Origin: Egibacteraceae bacterium | GTDB lineage: Bacteria; Actinomycetota; Nitriliruptoria; Euzebyales; Egibacteraceae | DNA: 64,000 nucleotides | Assembly (NCBI GenBank): GCA_030446745.1 | Contig: JAUJMS010000001.1 | Coordinates: 163,107 to 227,106, forward strand | Direction of reading: 5' to 3' | Part shown: positions 62,522 to 64,000 of the stretch, piece after piece | How the letters are laid out: every line of letters begins with the position of its first letter | How positions within the stretch are numbered: the first letter of the stretch is position 1 | Notes under the pieces: generated by a model | What the model saw: only the letters and a program-made list of their open reading frames with translations | What the model was told of the DNA's origin: nothing | Database searches by the model: none | Made by a program: the position numbers and the translations under genes

Positions 62522-63936
62522 CACGCGGCGCCGACCGCGGCGCGCCGGGCGGCGAGCGCCTCGACGTCGAGCTCGGCGAGCAACTCGAGGTCCGGCATGG
62601 CGTCACGGTCCCCGACGAGGCCGACGAAGACGCTGCCGCGGTACGACGTGACCGCCACCGACAGCGCCGAGGTGCCGGCGAGCGGGATGAACGGGTAGGT
62701 CTCCTCCAGCTCGACGCCCGCGAGGTAGCGGGGAGACTGCGGTCCCGGCGCGTTGGAGAGCGCCACGTGGTAACGCTGCTCCGCCGCGGCGACGCGCGCC
62801 GCGCGGGCGTGCAGGTTCGCCGGCGCGTACCCGGCCAGGCGGATGAGCGTGTCCGCCGCGACCGCCTGCCGTGACTCTTTGAGTCCCGCCATCTCCCCCA
62901 TGACGCGGTACAGGCGCGCGACGGGGTCCATCTGCAGCACGGGCAGCGGGGCGACGACGCCGACGACGCCCTCGCCGACGGCACGCGCGGCGACGACACC
63001 GGACTCGTCGCTGGTGGCGGCGTCCACGCGCACCGGCACCATGACCCGCAGGTCGAGGTCCTTGGTGTCGTGACCGCGCCAACGCAGCAGACGCCCGACG
63101 GCGTCGGCGGTCACCGCGACGACGACGTCGTTGACGGTGCTGCCGACGGCGCGGTGGACGTCGCGGAGGTCGTCCAGGGCCAACCGCGCCGTGGCGAAGC
63201 GCCGGTGCTCGCTCAGTGGTCGGTTCAGCGGGCTCGCCGGCGGCGGCATCGCCACGCGGGCGACGACGTTGGCCGCCGCCCCGGCGGCTGACAACGCCAG
63301 ACCCGCGGCGCGGCGGGGGTCGCGCGGCAACCGGCGCGCCGCCGAGCCGACGGCGGTGCCCAAGCGCGCCGCCGCGACCACTCGCTCGCGCACCGCATCG
63401 ACGGCGAGCTCGACCTGCCGCGGCCCGGGGGTCGGTTCCCACCGCCCCACCGGAGTCTCACCCGGATCCGGGTCCGCGGCGTCGTCGAGGATCACGCCGA
63501 ACGGGTCGCCGCCGTCACCGCCGGCCATGGCGACGTGCACCTTCGAGAACAGGGCCGTACGTCCGCCCTCCACACCTTCGATGACGTACAGCTCCCACAG
63601 CGGTCGCCCGCGGTCCAGCGGCCGGGCGATGAGCCGGGCCACGAACTGCCCGAGCTGCCCCCGGTCCCCCGGCGCCGGCAGGGCGGCGTGCCGCAGGTGG
63701 TACGACAGGTCGAAGTCGGCGTCGTCGACCCACACCGGCCGTCCGGCGCCGGGTGGCGCCAGCTGGACGCGGCGGCGGGCGAGCGGCACCCGGTCGAGGC
63801 GCCGCTCGACGACGGCCAACACGTCCGCGAAGCCAAGGCCGGGCGCGAAGATGCCCACGCCGCCGAGCTGCAGCGGCGGGGCGCCGCCGCCCTGGACGAG
63901 GAACGACGCGTCGGTCAGCGACAGGCGGTCGGGCAC
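62521..63936 (-). CDS. wax ester synthase/diacylglycerol acyltransferase family protein with altered active site
   Basis: A 471-residue WS/DGAT-type protein: RLSLTDASFLVQGGGAPPLQ, RRVQLAPPGAGRPVWVDDAD, DRGRPLWELYVIEGVEGGRT, GSTVNDVVVAVTADAVGRLL, SNAPGPQSPRYLAGVELEET. The catalytic HHxxxDG motif should follow FSKVH but reads VHVAMAGGDGG: the second, catalytic His is Val and the DG is displaced. Acyltransferase activity is therefore doubtful. The GTG start at 63936 is six bases after a TACGCT hexamer. It is first in an operon with xdhC and otsB. Confidence 0.88.
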   Translation of the reverse strand: MPDRLSLTDASFLVQGGGAPPLQLGGVGIFAPGLGFADVLAVVERRLDRVPLARRRVQLAPPGAGRPVWVDDADFDLSYHLRHAALPAPGDRGQLGQFVARLIARPLDRGRPLWELYVIEGVEGGRTALFSKVHVAMAGGDGGDPFGVILDDAADPDPGETPVGRWEPTPGPRQVELAVDAVRERVVAAARLGTAVGSAARRLPRDPRRAAGLALSAAGAAANVVARVAMPPPASPLNRPLSEHRRFATARLALDDLRDVHRAVGSTVNDVVVAVTADAVGRLLRWRGHDTKDLDLRVMVPVRVDAATSDESGVVAARAVGEGVVGVVAPLPVLQMDPVARLYRVMGEMAGLKESRQAVAADTLIRLAGYAPANLHARAARVAAAEQRYHVALSNAPGPQSPRYLAGVELEETYPFIPLAGTSALSVAVTSYRGSVFVGLVGDRDAMPDLELLAELDVEALAARRAAVGAA

Positions 63937-63942
63937 GCCGGC

Positions 63943-63948
63943 AGCGTA
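63943..63948 (-). promoter_or_regulatory. candidate -10 hexamer (TACGCT) for the WS/DGAT-xdhC-otsB operon
   Basis: TACGCT ends six bases before the GTG at 63936; no Shine-Dalgarno, consistent with a leaderless message. Confidence 0.4.
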
Positions 63949-64000
63949 CCCATCACCTCGGCGACGGCCGGTGGCGGGCTAGGCTGTCGCAGCCCGCGAC

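Overview
The window is very GC-rich and reads as the chromosome of a deep-branching, high-GC Actinomycetota. Supporting genes are GlnE beside a GlnA2-type glutamine synthetase, class II DAHP synthase, an MarP-like protease, AhpE-type peroxiredoxin, an F420-dependent NADP reductase, DUF3159, a DUF222-HNH (13E12-type) element with an actinobacterial SOS box, a wax-ester synthase family protein, and bacterial class A RNase P RNA. A Nitriliruptoria- or Acidimicrobiia-like lineage is plausible, but I cannot place it from this sequence alone. No plasmid, phage, CRISPR or insertion-sequence hallmark is present.

Layout. 1-5.2 kb (minus): glnA2-glnE-VOC-CRP regulator, a tight nitrogen/regulatory operon. 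5.3-11.1 kb: nadE, a CHRD lipoprotein, dtd, an EAL protein, panB, and a cob(I)alamin adenosyltransferase overlapping a BtuF-like protein. 11.3-22.6 kb: pabB-GNAT, a RibD-like reductase, a broken SOS-boxed DUF222-HNH gene, npdG, ftsH, nadB (with an in-frame amber codon), DUF427 and a sigma-like membrane protein. 22.6-32.3 kb: IclR, ClpP, an EAL-CBS-GGDEF protein, a thioredoxin/NHL-propeller protein with an in-frame TGA at its active-site cysteine, DUF3159, mutM, and a fused P5C dehydrogenase/diacylglycerol kinase remnant. 32.3-36.8 kb: an SDR gene, a scrambled non-coding stretch, a truncated MMPL gene and a large secreted LVIVD/PA-domain protein. 37-52.8 kb: DAHP synthase, MarP, threonine dehydratase, dps (frameshifted), aminotransferase, PEBP, enoyl-CoA hydratase, ATP-grasp, S9 peptidase, PAS/GAF/PP2C phosphatase, NYN, DUF368 (polyprenyl-phosphate translocase family) and a RecB-like nuclease. 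52.8-64 kb: rnpB, zinc-ribbon, Nif3, GGDEF-EAL, tRNA-Val, DUF3467, AhpE, lipoate ligase, otsA/otsB (both frameshifted), XdhC and a wax-ester synthase-like protein.

Most exciting point: the thioredoxin-NHL gene (26448..27953) has TGA exactly where the first Cys of the CxxC redox motif belongs (U-V-N-C). Sixteen bases after the TGA begins a 7-bp stem with a 6-nt loop containing G-U, which fits a bacterial SECIS. This is a candidate selenoprotein of a type I do not know as established. It needs caution, because the same window holds at least six other disrupted conserved genes. Their single-base indels lie in GC repeats and G/C runs, and nadB carries a GAG-to-TAG change, so assembly or sequencing error is a real alternative.

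Regulation visible in sequence: many starts have a TANNNT -10 hexamer 6-9 bases upstream and no Shine-Dalgarno, suggesting widespread leaderless transcription. The DUF222-HNH gene has a perfect LexA-type palindrome across its start codon. Three cyclic-di-GMP proteins and one PP2C-type phosphatase indicate second-messenger and partner-switch signalling.
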